DNA of 64,000 nt, taken from positions 24,598,135 to 24,662,134 of the forward strand of contig CM054140.1 in NCBI GenBank assembly GCA_028751875.1, written 5' to 3'. Positions 23,645 through 53,451 of this stretch are shown piece by piece (positions within the stretch are counted from its first letter, which is position 1; each line of letters starts with the position of its first letter). Source of the stretch: Rapana venosa. Lineage: Eukaryota > Mollusca > Gastropoda > Neogastropoda > Muricidae. The position numbers and the translations under genes are program-made. The notes beneath the pieces were generated by a model, which had not been told where the DNA came from, did not search any database, and worked only from the letters and a program-made list of their open reading frames with translations.

Positions 23645-25847
23645 AAAAAAAAAGATGTACAGAGTTAAGCAGGTGAAACTGATACCCAAAATAGAAGATC
23701 CATACATGACAAAATAAACATGTACCTCTCTCCTCCCCCACTCACAGACACACAATCATGCATCAATATTTTACAAATACAGGTGCACACACTGACACTG
23801 AATCTGAAATATAACTTGAAACAATTTCAGTCATCCAAAAGGTGACATACTAATGCAGGTATGCATTTTTTCCCCAAAGGTTTGACCAAAAAAAACATGA
23901 AACACATGGTGTTCACACATTTTTTTCTCTAATCTCTAAGACTGGGGAAATAACAAACCACATAATTATCTGCTGCTAATGTGGTCCTACTTAATCAAGA
24001 TGCACTGTCACCTTAACATAAGTGTTATTGCTGTTATAATTCAGACAATATATTTTACCACTGCTGTTTTGTCAGATAAAAGCAAAGAATGCCAACAATA
24101 AAAAAAGAAAGAATTAAAAAGCATTCTTGTTTAGAATTTAAACAAAATAAACATAATTGACACTTTCATTGTAGACGGTTGCTTTCTCTCTTTTAACAAA
24201 TTGCTTTTCATTCTTCGAATATCCTTCTCTTTTTAGCTGTATTATAACGGTACATCTGTCTATCAAACCTCCACAACACTGACTAATAATGAGAAACAAC
24301 ATCCTGCTAATCATCAAGATGTATGATTCTTCTAGGCGTGCTCCTCTCCACACAGCTGCACCTACTGGAAGCCCTTAGTGACCGAGGACAAAGCGTGAAG
24401 TGACTCCTTACAATACTCATGGATCATATTTAGATTTGCGCTCATCGCTATATTGCTCTCACAGTATCATCATATCACAAAACGATACCTCCCCCAAACC
24501 ACCACCACCCCCTCCCCCCAAAAAAAAGAAAAAAAGAAAAGAACCAGCAACAAAAAATTCCAAACAAAACCCAACCACCCCATCATAAACAAACAAGCAA
24601 AACAGAAGAGAGAAAAAATCCCCAACCGAATAAACAAAACAAAAAAACCAAATCATTATTTTTACAGTTTATATGACCTCAAAAAGCTTTTTTCAAGGGC
24701 TTTTGTACAAATATTATATAATCAATCCATCAACCTGCACAAATATTTGCAAGCAATCATTCAACCAATCATCCAATACAAACAATTATTACCAAAAAGA
24801 ATATATTTCAATCAATCAATCAATCAAACCATTTTATTTTCTTTTTCTGTCCATCACTTCAGGCACTTTAACAGGAGGGCAATTTAGAAAAAAAAGAAAA
24901 GTTCACACTATGGAGATAACATAAACACACCATCAAAAATAAGATGAAAAAATATGATTTCCACCAGTTTTATATATTATACTGCCGTGATATTTTTAGG
25001 TTTCAAGTATCTTTGTCAAAGTCACCCCCCATCCCCACCCCATCATGTCGTATATTTTCTGTCTCAGTTCAATTTTCTTTAATGCAGAACATTTTATGTC
25101 TTTGCCTCATTTTTTTTCAAGTAATATAATTATTTTATTAAAAATTTATCTGATTTTACTAGAATCTGTTTTCAATACTCACAAGCATTACACTCGATAC
25201 ACAAATTATATATATCTGAAAATGTAAGTTGCCGTGGGGTTCTTTTACAAGTGTCTTAATGTTATGTTGCACACAAAACATTAGTTTACCATCTCATCCA
25301 AAAGATTGCACCCAGATGATCACTCACACACACCACCACAACAAACTAGTGAAAATTCTGGCTTTAGACAGGACTAACACTGAAGCCTCTGAGTGTAACC
25401 ACTAGATACAATACCTTCCCAACAAACACACGCAAGAAACCTTTTAAAAGCTGAGTGCAGACAATATCTCAGGCAAGCAATATCTCTAATATCTCTAGGT
25501 CCTCCCTAGTTCTGATATCATATGGTCAAGATACATATTTGGATACAAATGACGATACTCCAAATCAACTTTGGTATCTTTTGCACCTCAGTGCTCATTC
25601 AATTTTTTGTTTGGGTTGAGAAAAAACCCCAACCCACATGATGATAAATCAAATCAAAGTCGGTAACTCTTTGTGTCTACTATGTTCTTTGGTCAACATA
25701 CACTGGAAACATGATGATATTCAAAATCAATTTAGTCATCTCAAATCCTTCCATGTTTGCTGCGTTGTTTGATAACTAACTTGCAAAAATGATAGATATG
25801 ATGGTAATCCATATCGACTTAGGCATCTTTCTCTAAGTCTCTTCTGT
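23645..25847. other. Intergenic stretch without genes
   Basis: AT-rich, with C/A-rich patches (24490-24640) and (AATC)n runs (24808-24832). No exon or RNA gene recognised. Confidence 0.55.
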
Positions 25848-26392
25848 CCTTTGGTCAGGACAATTCTATCTCCGTTAAGATCTGTTCCATACTTTGGTCA
25901 GGACAGTTCTATCTCCATTAAGATATGTTCTATACTTTGGTCAGGACAGTTCTATCTCCGTTAAGATCTGTTCCATACTTTGGTCAGGCAGTTCTATCTC
26001 CATTAAGATATGTTCTATACTTTGGTCAGGACAGTTCTATCTCCATTAAGATCTGTTCTATACTTTGGTCAGGACAATTCTATCTCCATTAAGATCTGGT
26101 CTATACTTTGGTCAAGACAGTTCTATCTCCGTTAAGATCTGTTCTATACTTTGGTCAGGACAGTTCTATCTCCATTAAGATCTGTTCTATACTTTGGTCA
26201 AGACAATTCTATCTTCAATAAGGTCTGTTCTATACTTTGGTCAAGACAATTCTATCTTCAATAAGGTCTGTTCTATACTTTGGTCAAGACAATTCTATCT
26301 TCAATAATGTCTGTTCTATACTTTGGTCAAGACAATTCTATCTTCAATAATGTCTGTTCTATACTTTGGTCAAGACAATTCTATTTCTCTTA
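25848..26392 (+). repeat. Minisatellite, about 12-13 units of about 43 bp
   Basis: The unit reads tctgttctatactttggtca, then rgacarttctatct, then an attaag or aataag segment. Left units carry cgttaagat and tcaggacag; right units carry caataaggt/atgt and tcaagacaa. Variants are therefore graded along the array, as expected if it grew by local duplication. Confidence 0.93.
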
Positions 26393-26394
26393 AG

Positions 26395-26776
26395 TCAGGA
26401 TAGCCTGGTTGTTAGCATGATGTGCTCGAGATCTGCTGACCCAAGTTAGATTCCTGTTCAAGAGGATTTTTCCTCTGGAGTTAACATCAGTGCCGACTCC
26501 ACTCCCCCAAAAGTCCTTCGGATGAATCTATAAACCGAAGATCCCATGTACGAATGCACGCAGAACATCTTACACACATGTTAAAACCTGTTACGCTTTT
26601 CAAAAAAGTAGGACATTGTGTGCTGTTGGGAATGGATGACAAAATTGACAAAACTGCATACACATGGGGACTGGATGAAAAAATGCACATGAGTGCTTAT
26701 TCCATTATCCTCGAAATAAAAGAATAAATAAATAAATAATAAATGAATGAATGAATGAATAAATAAATAAATAAAA
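26395..26776 (+). repeat. SINE-A, essentially full length
   Basis: A head with box A (tagcctggttgttagcatg) and a box-B-like region is followed by every family block: ggagttaacatcagtgcc, aagtccttcggatga, acatcttacacacatg, an acacatggggactggatg block and a cttattccattatcctcg block. It ends in an (AATA)n tail. Two internal RNA polymerase III boxes mark it as tRNA-derived. Confidence 0.92.
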
Positions 26777-27879
26777 GTCTATTTCCTTCTTTGGTCCAGA
26801 CAAGCAATAGATTTTCTGAATATGCAAACTAGTCTATAATTCTCTACGTCTGCTGTGTCATTTGGTCATAATACACAACAAACCCTGGTTCACAGTCACT
26901 GTCCATGCCAGAACAAAGAAACAATCAAAACCAGACAAAATGATAATCCCCTTAGCAAACAATATCAAACTGGTGTACCATTTGTTCCTTTCTCTCCAGA
27001 AGACAAAGATGATTTTTTTTTTTTAAATTAAATAAGTAAAAAGGTTGATGAGAAGGACAAGAACAATGAAAATGAAAAAAACCTAAACAAACAAAAGATG
27101 AAAATGTGACAGAGCTTATCACATAGAAGGAGATGAAGAAAAGGAAGAAGAAAACCCGGAAGAATAAGAAGATAAAGATAATGGTAATAAAGAAGAATGA
27201 GGGTGAAGGAAAAAAAGGCATTTTGAACAACGAATTCAATTGCCAGGTAAAAATCTACCATCTGTGACACTGAAAGGTGTTGACAGTGTTCAGCGTCTTA
27301 AACAACAACAACAACAAAACTCTGTATTCAGAATGAAAACCAGCCACCGCTGCTTCCAGTCACACATTAAACCTCCTCACACTCACAAACACACACACAC
27401 CCAAGTGTCCGACAGTACTACAACTCAAGGATCCAGAAATATGTTTTGAAAAAATGCCCAGCTTGACAAGACATCCCACATCAGATGTGGCTTGAAGATG
27501 TGGAGCCTTTCAGAGGAAGTTCTGTGGATGGGTGAGCAGCTGAAGAAGATGGTGGATGTCAACCTTGTGCTCCTTCTTCAGAATGAGGGTATGAACATTG
27601 TCAAGAAAGCCAAAGAAATGGGGGAAAAAACCAAGTCATGTAACAACATGAACAGATAAAAGCCATCGTTAAAAAAGAAACAACATAGCTTGTAAACTCA
27701 CTGAGTTTGCTTAACAAGTAAAAACCATCATTCAAAGTCTAACCAGCATAGCTTGTATTGAGTTTGCTAAGTAAATTTTTGTGTTGTGTTGTGTTGTGCT
27801 GTGCTGTGTTGTGTTGTGTTGTGCTGTGTTGTACTGTATCACACACCATATACAGTCATGGCAGATTTCACAGCATGTG
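26777..27879. other. Intergenic stretch with TGTTG repeats
   Basis: Mostly unique-looking AT-rich DNA; 27781-27838 is a pentameric tgttg/tgctg array. No gene seen. Confidence 0.55.
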
Positions 27880-28330
27880 GTCATAGCGCATCATCACACA
27901 CTTTTCCCCTGCCTGCCTGAGTATCATTTCCCTGCAGAGATTGCACTTTCCCACAGAACATTGCCAGGGACAATTCTCATGTTGTCGCGGCATTGTTGTT
28001 GGTGGGGGGGGGGGGGTTTCCTGAATAAACGCACCTACAGTGCCACTCCATAGTCTTCCGCGACTGAAGGCTGCCAAATGCAGCATACAAGACCTCCATT
28101 TAACTTCTTGCCACGGACAATTCTTTTGTTGCATGGGTACTTTTACAGAACAAATGTTGCATACAAGACCTCAGTCTATCTTCTTGTCCAAAAGACGCCC
28201 TCAGACCACCATCACGGTCAAGTGGAATTGGAAAAGTTCAGTTTTAGACTGGGATCGAATCCACCACCTCTAACTTTCTAGAGGGGCGTATTAACGCTAG
28301 ATCATTGATCTACAGCTCTGTCTACCTCTG
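27880..28330 (-). repeat. SINE-B copy, minus orientation
   Basis: The complement of the tRNA-like head is at 28250-28325 (gggatcgaatccaccacc, then a ctagagggg block). The 3' half has ttgccagggacaattct and a G run. Compared with the copy at 47868 it carries an internal duplication of about 85 bp (catacaagacctc twice, 28083 and 28158). Confidence 0.7.
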
Positions 28331-29276
28331 TGCCAGGATTCAGTGACAGTTTTATCTAATAATAATAATGAATGGAATTTATATAGTGCTATATCTTGCT
28401 TATCTGATAGTTCCTTATACTTTTTTGAAAAAAACAATTTCTTTTCATTTGTATTCAAATACAAACTAAACATACACTTTTTTTTAATACAAAATTTGTG
28501 GTGAGATTTGCTTTAAATGAAAAATCGTTTAAAAACAAAACAAACATATATTCTTTAAAGATAAGAGAGGCAGGTAAATCTTTAATTAAAAAAAACAAAC
28601 AAAAAAGGAAGAAAAAACCCGGAGAAGATCCACTTCAGTCCAACAAAAACAATGAACCATTCAAACATGTAAAAACCATGCAGGGATACGTGCCAGGCAC
28701 TCACGCATGCACCCCTGCATGCATGTGCACGCACTCACACACACATACACATTTACATCCATGCACGCGCATGCACACACACACAACACACACAATCATA
28801 GCAAAGATCAAACTCTAAGACAATGCTCAGTCTCAGTCCAATTTTCCACTTTGAAAAGAAAAAGAGCAAATACAAAAAAACCTATTTCATCCCCTCAAAA
28901 AACAAAAAAAATCTCACCCCCAAACCCAACCTCATAAAATTTCCAATACACACACACACTTGATCTTCTCCCCCTCCCTTCACCCCCCAAACAAATTCCA
29001 TACCTGTACACATTTCATTCCACTCTCCCCCCTCCACATCTATACATGCACACACCTCATCCCCCACCCCCCCCAACCTCCCTCCCATCACTAACTTCCA
29101 CACACGCACACACACAGAGAAACCCACAGTAGTCCGTGCGGCACTTTGCGGTGACTGTACAACATTGCTGCTTCACCAGGATTGATTGAGCGTGAGGTAG
29201 AGAGAGAGAGATGAACATGACGACGGGGTGACTACTGGTCCCAGCGATGTCTGTCTGGTCCCTCCTTGGGCAACGA
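28331..29276. other. 3' flank of ANKRD13C
   Basis: Should hold the ANKRD13C 3' UTR. A-rich stretches and CA-rich runs (28715-28800) are present, plus a C/A-rich segment (28910-29110). A candidate ATTAAA on the minus strand lies near 28577, but I cannot place the poly(A) site with confidence. Confidence 0.45.
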
Positions 29277-47057
<17,781 letters not shown>

Positions 47058-47867
47058 CTTTATTTACACTCGGCAAAGAAGCAGGGAGGCTCCTGCACCA
47101 TAGAGACCAAATGGATACTTTTTTTCTTACGGTCACAAAAATAAAAATAATCACTTGAATCAAAAATACTAAATATGATTATATATATCTACTGTATGGA
47201 GAATATATCTTACAAAATCTATTACAATGAGCTATTTTATAAGTTGTTTCATATTCATTTTTAACTTTAATGAATACTCTTTTCATGCACTTGTGATGGT
47301 TATATAAATGGAAGACACGAATGGATTTTTGCATTCTTTCTGTGTACAGATTGTATAATAATTCACAACTCTTCAGTTGTTCAAAGTGATGCCATTACTT
47401 ACTAAACCTCCCACATAACACATAACAGTTGCTGTGTAACAAAAAGTTGAGACAGACACAAATTAAGGGAAAGAAAGGGCAATCCAAGGCAACCCTTAAA
47501 AGATTTTAAATTCTGACAGCAAAACAATCTGTAAGACTGACTTTTCCCTGGACGCCATGAGAAATAATCACATTGGGCCTTTTCTGTAATTTTTTTCCAG
47601 CCAATATGTTGGGCAAGTTCAACCTGGAAGAACCCATCCTTCATTTCAGCACAGTTCAATTTAGCTTGTCCAGTTCAGTACTGAATGACAATTTAGTTTT
47701 AGAGCCTGACTGTCTGAATCTTTTCACATTACCCACAAGCACGATTTGTCCTCAGCCCATCTAATTACAGCCCTCATAAATCTATAACATTAAAGAAACA
47801 TTAGAACTGGGGTCAGAGAAAAGAGGGTCAGACTCTAGGGAGAACACAGTATTACAAACTTCAAACT
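47058..47867. other. ANKRD13C 5' flank
   Basis: Should contain the ANKRD13C 5' UTR and promoter, divergent from the plus-strand gene 5 kb away. No core promoter motif stands out and no exon was recognised. Confidence 0.45.
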
Positions 47868-48255
47868 AAATCGGTGGTCTAGAGGTAACGCGCCTGTCTA
47901 GAAAGCGACAAGTCCGGGTCGGAAGTGTGCGGTGGTTCGAATCCCGTTTGGGCCGAAACTTTTCCCCCATCCATTAGACCACCAGTGGTGGTCTGGGCAC
48001 TAGTCTTTCGGATGACCCTGTGTTACACAAAATTTTCAGCGCACGTTAAAGAACCCACGGCAACAAGAGAGTTGTCCCTGGCAAAATTCTTAGGAAAAAA
48101 GTCTCTGATAGGGAAACAAATACAGTTGCAGAAAAAAAAGGGTGGCGCTGCTCTTGTGGCGACCGCTTTCCCCCGGGGAGAGCAGCCCAAATTTCACGAA
48201 GAGAAATCTCTTGCTTAAAGTGGTATAAAAAAATGTTTTAAATAAAATTAAAATA
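47868..48255 (+). repeat. SINE-B, full length
   Basis: The tRNA-like head is very well kept: box A tctagaggtaacgcgcctg and box B ggtggttcgaatcccg. Then come gtggtctgggcactagtctt, tcggatgaccctg, acgttaaagaacccacggca, gttgtccctggcaaaattct, ggtggcgctgctcttgtggc, gagagcagcccaaatttcac, then an A-rich tail. From memory this matches a SINE common in gastropods. Near-intact boxes suggest a recent insertion. Confidence 0.88.
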
Positions 48256-48344
48256 AACTAAAAAGAAATGCTTTGTATAATAGTAATACCACAGCTAGGC
48301 TACTACAGTGATTTCCTTTCTGGTCACCTCATGCTCAGGGTCAA

Positions 48345-48680
48345 GGGATTGCCTGGTGGTTAGCGTGATGCGCTCGTGATCTGCTGACCCCAGTTCGATT
48401 CTGTTCAAGAGGATTTTTCCTCTGGAGTTAACATCAGTGCTAACTCCACTCTCCCCGCAAAGTCCATCGGATGAAACAATAAACCGAGATCCTGTGTGCG
48501 AGCGCACAGCAGAACTTCTTGGGCACACATTAAAACCCCTTCTGCTTTTTGGAAGAGTAGGCTATTTTGTGTCGGTGGGAACGGATGATAAAGTTTACAA
48601 AACTGCATCCACACAGGGACAGGATGAAAAAGCATATGATTGCTTATTCCATTATCCTCGAAATAAAAGTATTAAAAAAA
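48345..48680 (+). repeat. SINE-A, full length, best tRNA head
   Basis: Head gggattgcctggtggttagc with box A, and box B near 48391 (cccagttcgattctg). Then ggagttaacatcagtgcta, gtccatcggatgaaacaata, gaagagtaggctattttgtg, ggacaggatgaaaaagcata, and attatcctcgaaataaaag. Confidence 0.92.
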
Positions 48681-49169
48681 TTTTTTTCACATAAAAACAA
48701 TTCCTGACCTGCTGATCCTACTTCATTCATTTTATCTCATCATTTCCGCCATACCCAGGCTCATAATGAGGTCTGCTTAGGGTTAGAAATCCAAGGAGAG
48801 CTTATCAATGTTAACCTGCCTGGAGGCCACTGAAAAGAAGGACCATGCATGGCTGCCAGAGGATCACTTTGATGATATTCAGTGGTACTTGTTCTGATCA
48901 AGATATGCTGGACACCACCTTTTAAGCTCCTTACTGACAACAAAATTGGCTTAATGGTGGACCTAGATTTTGAGTTGGATATTGGGTGGTGATCACCACC
49001 ACATCCTGCATCAACCTTCCCCTATGTTCTTCTGACCCCAAAGGTTCTATCATCAAAGAACTCACACCAGGCAAGAAAGTGTATGGGAAAACAAAACTGA
49101 GGTTACAATGAGACAACAGCAACAGAGGCCAACAAATCAGAGATAATGTTCTTTTGTTGCATGATGGTC

Positions 49170-49605
49170 AATGGTATTTTTTCGCCATTCCTTGGCTAAA
49201 GGTCTGAGGTTCACCAATTGTGGGGTTTTTAGGTATATGACCATGCAGCCACCCCCACCCCCCCCCCCCCTTCCACCACCACCACCACCATTAGGTAGCT
49301 TCACTCCTACTTTGGGGATACAGTTGGAAATCGAACATACCAATGTTGCCAGGCACAATCAGGAAGTACCACCCAACCTGCTCTTAACCAATTTTCAAAT
49401 TTGTAGATTCTTTTGACATGCACAAGTCCATAAGCACACGGGTCCAACTCATTCTGAGTGTCTCCTCCAAAAGACTTGCATTCAGATTGATATTCCCATC
49501 AAATTAGGAAGAAACAGCAAGGCTGGGGATGGAACCCAGAACCTCATGGTTTACTTGTTAGGTAGGCGAATGTCTAAAGCGTCCTGCCACCTTCCTTTTT
49601 GGTCA
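49170..49605 (-). repeat. tRNA-headed repeat with repeat D sequence at its far end
   Basis: The complement of a tRNA-like head lies at 49528-49605 (box B complement gggatggaacccagaacc; box A complement near gcgtcctgccacc). The other end holds gctaaaggtctgaggttcac and a (CCA)n run, which is repeat D read on the plus strand. Whether these are one element or two is unclear. Confidence 0.55.
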
Positions 49606-49890
49606 ATGGTTATGAAAATCATATAATGATGACTATTTGACAGGTCTGTACTGTATATGTTTCCTATCATAACATATCCCTATCTCAACCAGGTCCGAGA
49701 GATACTTATACCTCAGTGCATTCTTGGTCAATTTATTTGAGCAATCTCTCTCAAAATTGCATTCATAAAGGGATGATACTCCCAAAGTGTTCTCAGTCTT
49801 CCTAAAGAGCCCATAACAAACTCACTCTGGGAAGGAGCTGGCTGAAGTATTTCACACACACACACACACACACCCACGCGCGCGCACGCA

Positions 49891-50137
49891 CAGAGAGAGA
49901 GAGACAATGACAAATTCTTTTATTTCGAGGATAATGAATAAGCACTCATGTGCTTTTTTACATCCAGTCCCCGCCCGTAGGGATACATCTTAATAATAAC
50001 CCAACACTTATACAGAGAGAGAGACAATGACAATGACAAATTCTTTTATTTCGAAGATAATGAATAAGCACTCGTGTGCTTTTTTACATCCAGTCCCCGC
50101 CCGTAGGGATACATCTTAATAATAACCCAACACTTAT

Positions 50138-50141
<4 letters not shown>
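49891..50141 (+). repeat. Tandem duplication of about 125 bp carrying a SINE-A tail
   Basis: Each copy has gagagacaatgaca, ttcttttatttcgaggataa, aagcactcatgtgctttttt, acatccagtccccgcccgta and aataataacccaacacttat. The SINE-A piece (minus orientation) is at 49918-49985 and 50042-50110. Copy 2 has an extra aatgac. A (GA)n tract (50141-50189) follows. Confidence 0.9.
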
Positions 50142-50189
<48 letters not shown>

Positions 50190-50191
<2 letters not shown>

Positions 50192-51606
50192 AAAATGATT
50201 GATATGGGATTCGAAATCTAGACCTGCCAGCCAGGAATCTGAGGCACCTCGCCACTCCACAGTGGCTGTGTAAATATAATGATTTAATGTAGTGATAGGG
50301 AATTCCTACTGTGCATATAAAAAACCGGAACCTCTGCGGTGCAGCTTCCGTAAACATACACACGTTTTGTTGTTGTTGCTGCAGACAGGACAAAAGACTG
50401 ACACTTCTTTGACAGTCTTTCTTGACCGAAAGTGCAAAAAAAGTGTAAGTATAGAACGACTGGAGAGAATCAAGTGCAGGGTGTTTGATAGTTTAATCTT
50501 TTGCACCCTCAGTATGTGTTTGGCTGAATAGCACAACCTTGCTCTTCAAGCTTGTTTTGAAAAACAGCTCATTCAGACAATTCAGTACAGTTCTTTCAAT
50601 AGTAATATTGACACTTCTTAGAAGTCTATACTGAATAGAATCAGGCAGTGATCGAGTATTGAAGAATCAAGTTTTTTTTTCTGCCATTGGTGCTATCAGT
50701 AAAGATTAAAAACACACTCACACAACAAATTTTAAAATGTATTTTGCAGTATTATAACCATAGGCCCTTTCAAAATGTTACAAATTGAGTCCTTTGAGGG
50801 ATGGAGTTGAACAAACTATGTGCACCTAGGGGGTATTTTAGTGCCCCAGCACTCAGCTGTCTTCATAATATATGTCTATTGCAATCTATCTATAGACAAT
50901 TAGTCTTATTAGAAGTGTGTAGAGTTCATAATGAGTAACATTACTTGTTAGTCACTTAGTGTTATTCATACCACTAGGGGTGGTGGCCCTCTTCTAGGCC
51001 TGCTTTTAGCCTGTGCACAATGTGTTGAATGCATACTGTGTTTGTACACAAGACTTCAGTTTATAGTCTCATCCAAGGGTCTTGCGGAAGAATGGAGTCA
51101 AACCAATATTGACTCTGTGGCTGAGCAGACTTGGACTAGTTGGACAGGTTTTATCCTCAAACTGCTCCATGAGTATGATGCTGTTACACTTACAGTGTAA
51201 GTGTTCTAGTACTTCTACTGTTACTGCTGAGTTATCTCAAGTCTCCAGTCCAAGTAGCAGATGGAGCATTATTTGTATATTACCTGGTGTAGTTTTTGGA
51301 AGGGGTGTTTTATTGTAAAAATAAATTTTCATGAGTGAAAATGTTTGGTAAAAGTAAACTAAAACTGTAAAAGAATAATGTATTACACAACACATACACG
51401 TGTATACATATTGTCATTGTAATGAATCTCCTATGCTGTACATAACATAATAACTCTTTTGCTTTGTTTAGTGTAAATGGTATTGCTGTGCTTGAAAAGA
51501 AATCTAGATTAAAAAGAAAAGGGGGATAGGAAATAGGTAGGATGAAGAGTATTAATTAATTATCTAATAAAATGCTGGCATGCATACACACACACACAAA
51601 CACACA

Positions 51607-51690
<84 letters not shown>

Positions 51691-52379
51691 ATGCAAATAC
51701 TGAATAGGCAGGCCAGATGTGCCTTCATGGATTTCTTGATTTTAAGAATTGTTTCTCTGTTATTTATTTGCAGCACAATCCAGGTGACATTATAACAATT
51801 TTATTTTTATCATTGCAGTGGAATACTTGCTGACTGTAGTGTGTTTTGTTTTGATGTCTGATTCAACAGGACTAACATGGATGTGACTATCTGTGCCATT
51901 TTGATACATACCTGAACATGATATTCTGCCTTTTGTACAGGGGCAAATGAGGCAGGCTATTATAGTCTTTTGCCAGTGATGCACCCTTTTCTTGAAGTCT
52001 GTCACTCTATGTAAGTTTATTATTTATTACAAATGTTTTTGTCATTTTATTTTAGTAGGAAATTTTGTAGTGCTGTATTGCAGAAAAGACCTAGTTAATA
52101 TAAATTATAAGATTACAAATTTGTCAGTTATTCACTGAATCAGTGAATGTCTTTGCTAATGCTTCAACAGCAGTGACACAGTATGTGCTGGTGTGATGCT
52201 GTTTACCCTGGACCTTCAAGAAAGTCAACCAGGTTGAAAAAAAAAAAATTAAAAAAAGGGGAATGGAAGAATTACCTTGAATTGAATGTATTGTGTTTCT
52301 TAATTTGACTTAATGAATATTTTTTTGTCCGTTGATGTCAAAATGAAAAATACTTAAAACAACTTTTGGGTTGATTCAG
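50190..52379. other. Upstream region of the GT31-like gene
   Basis: No coding exon recognised. A SINE-A core fragment in minus orientation is at about 51040-51085 (cagtttatagtctcatccaa), and a CA then CT microsatellite at 51582-51690. A donor-like site (tctat|gtaagt, about 52011) and the acceptor-like ttgattcag at 52379 could bound a 5' UTR intron. Confidence 0.5.
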
Positions 52380-52416
52380 ATATGCTGGGCAGCTTTGACT
52401 GAGGACAGCTGAAAGG

Positions 52417-53451
52417 ATGGGTGTGCCACCAGGTGCTGGCCTGGCCGTGGACCCTGGTGTGTATCACATCAACCAGCCCTCCATCTGTGGCCAGCACTCT
52501 GAGGTGCTGCTTCTAGTCATCATCAGAACTGTCTTCGCTCATTTTGACCGCCGCACAGTCATCCGCGAAACATGGGCAGCACGCAAAAACTACCACGGTT
52601 CCTTCATCCACGTCTTGTTCTTCTTTGAAATACCCGACAACAAACACATTCAGGAATCTATACAGAGAGAAAGCACGTTGTGTAAAGACATCGTGCAGTA
52701 CACCATCGAGTACCCTGAATACACAAATTTGACGTTAAAAACCTCTGTTGCGTCTCAGTGGGTGAGTGAGTTTTGTCCTCAGGCTAAGTTTGTCCTTGTG
52801 GCTGACGATAACGTGGTGGTTGATATCTTCAAAATTCTGCCTTTTCTTCGGGACCAGCTTGAAGCAGGCAAGCCTACCTCCAGCTCTATTGTGTTGTGCC
52901 ATTATCGAACGTCAGCCAGCGAAATGCTGGTATCCAAACAGGAGGCGGCATCAGATGAAGATCACCATTTTTGCAGCAACGAGGCTTACGTTGTGTCCCC
53001 TTCAGTCTTGGAACAGCTGTACCTCACGATCAAACTCAAAGGCTTGGACCTGAAGCAGCCACACTTGTGGCTCAGTCAGGTGGCCGAAGCAGCAGGGATC
53101 AAGTTCACCAACACCTCACAGCACTTTGCCGGAGCAAGGAAGAAACCCTCAGTGCTAAAGACCTTCATGGCCATGGATTATGTGTCGAGTTCAGTGATGA
53201 TCGGCATCGTCAGTGAGCTCTTCCAGGGCAAAGAGGCCACCATCATGCGACACATCTGGCGAATCATTCAGGAGCACCACTCCAAGATGCAAATTTCCAA
53301 CGTTTATCACGCACAGTTTCCTCCACACAAAGGCCATGACATTGGCGGAGTCAAGTTCATGGCCATTGTCTTGATGTGTGTGGACTTTGCTGTCGTTGTT
53401 GTCATCTTTGCGCTGATTTTTTGCAAACGGAAGCGTAAAAAGTGGTGGTGA
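52417..53451 (+). CDS. GT31 (beta-1,3-galactosyltransferase-like) protein, divergent, with C-terminal membrane segment
   Basis: A 344-aa intronless frame with the layout of the GT31 family, which transfers galactose or GlcNAc in beta-1,3 linkage in the Golgi. Seen: RRTVIRETWA (45-54), YTNLTLKT (102-109), ADDNVVVD (129-136) at the DxD site, CSNEAYVVS (186-194) for the usual CSGGGYVLS. QPHLWLSQ (214-221) sits where EDVYVG is usual. Two N-glycosylation sequons are at N104 and N232. There is no N-terminal signal anchor; instead residues about 313-335 form a strong hydrophobic segment followed by KRKRKKWW. An in-frame TGA 19-21 bases before the ATG supports this start, although a spliced upstream exon entering after that TGA is possible. 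With the DDD and EDV motifs changed it may be inactive or differ in chemistry. Codon use is clearly coding and GC-richer than flanks. Confidence 0.88.
   Translation: MGVPPGAGLAVDPGVYHINQPSICGQHSEVLLLVIIRTVFAHFDRRTVIRETWAARKNYHGSFIHVLFFFEIPDNKHIQESIQRESTLCKDIVQYTIEYPEYTNLTLKTSVASQWVSEFCPQAKFVLVADDNVVVDIFKILPFLRDQLEAGKPTSSSIVLCHYRTSASEMLVSKQEAASDEDHHFCSNEAYVVSPSVLEQLYLTIKLKGLDLKQPHLWLSQVAEAAGIKFTNTSQHFAGARKKPSVLKTFMAMDYVSSSVMIGIVSELFQGKEATIMRHIWRIIQEHHSKMQISNVYHAQFPPHKGHDIGGVKFMAIVLMCVDFAVVVVIFALIFCKRKRKKWW

Noticed and set aside
24453..24887. 144-codon Asn/Lys/Gln-rich frame
   Set aside because: Composition follows the A-rich strand; no family resemblance.
25848..26392. CRISPR-like array of regularly spaced repeats
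   Set aside because: Units are contiguous with no unique spacers, and the context is clearly eukaryotic.
47882..47950. Possible functional tRNA gene (good box A and box B)
   Set aside because: The head continues into the SINE-B body and lacks a complete cloverleaf; it is the Pol III promoter of a SINE.
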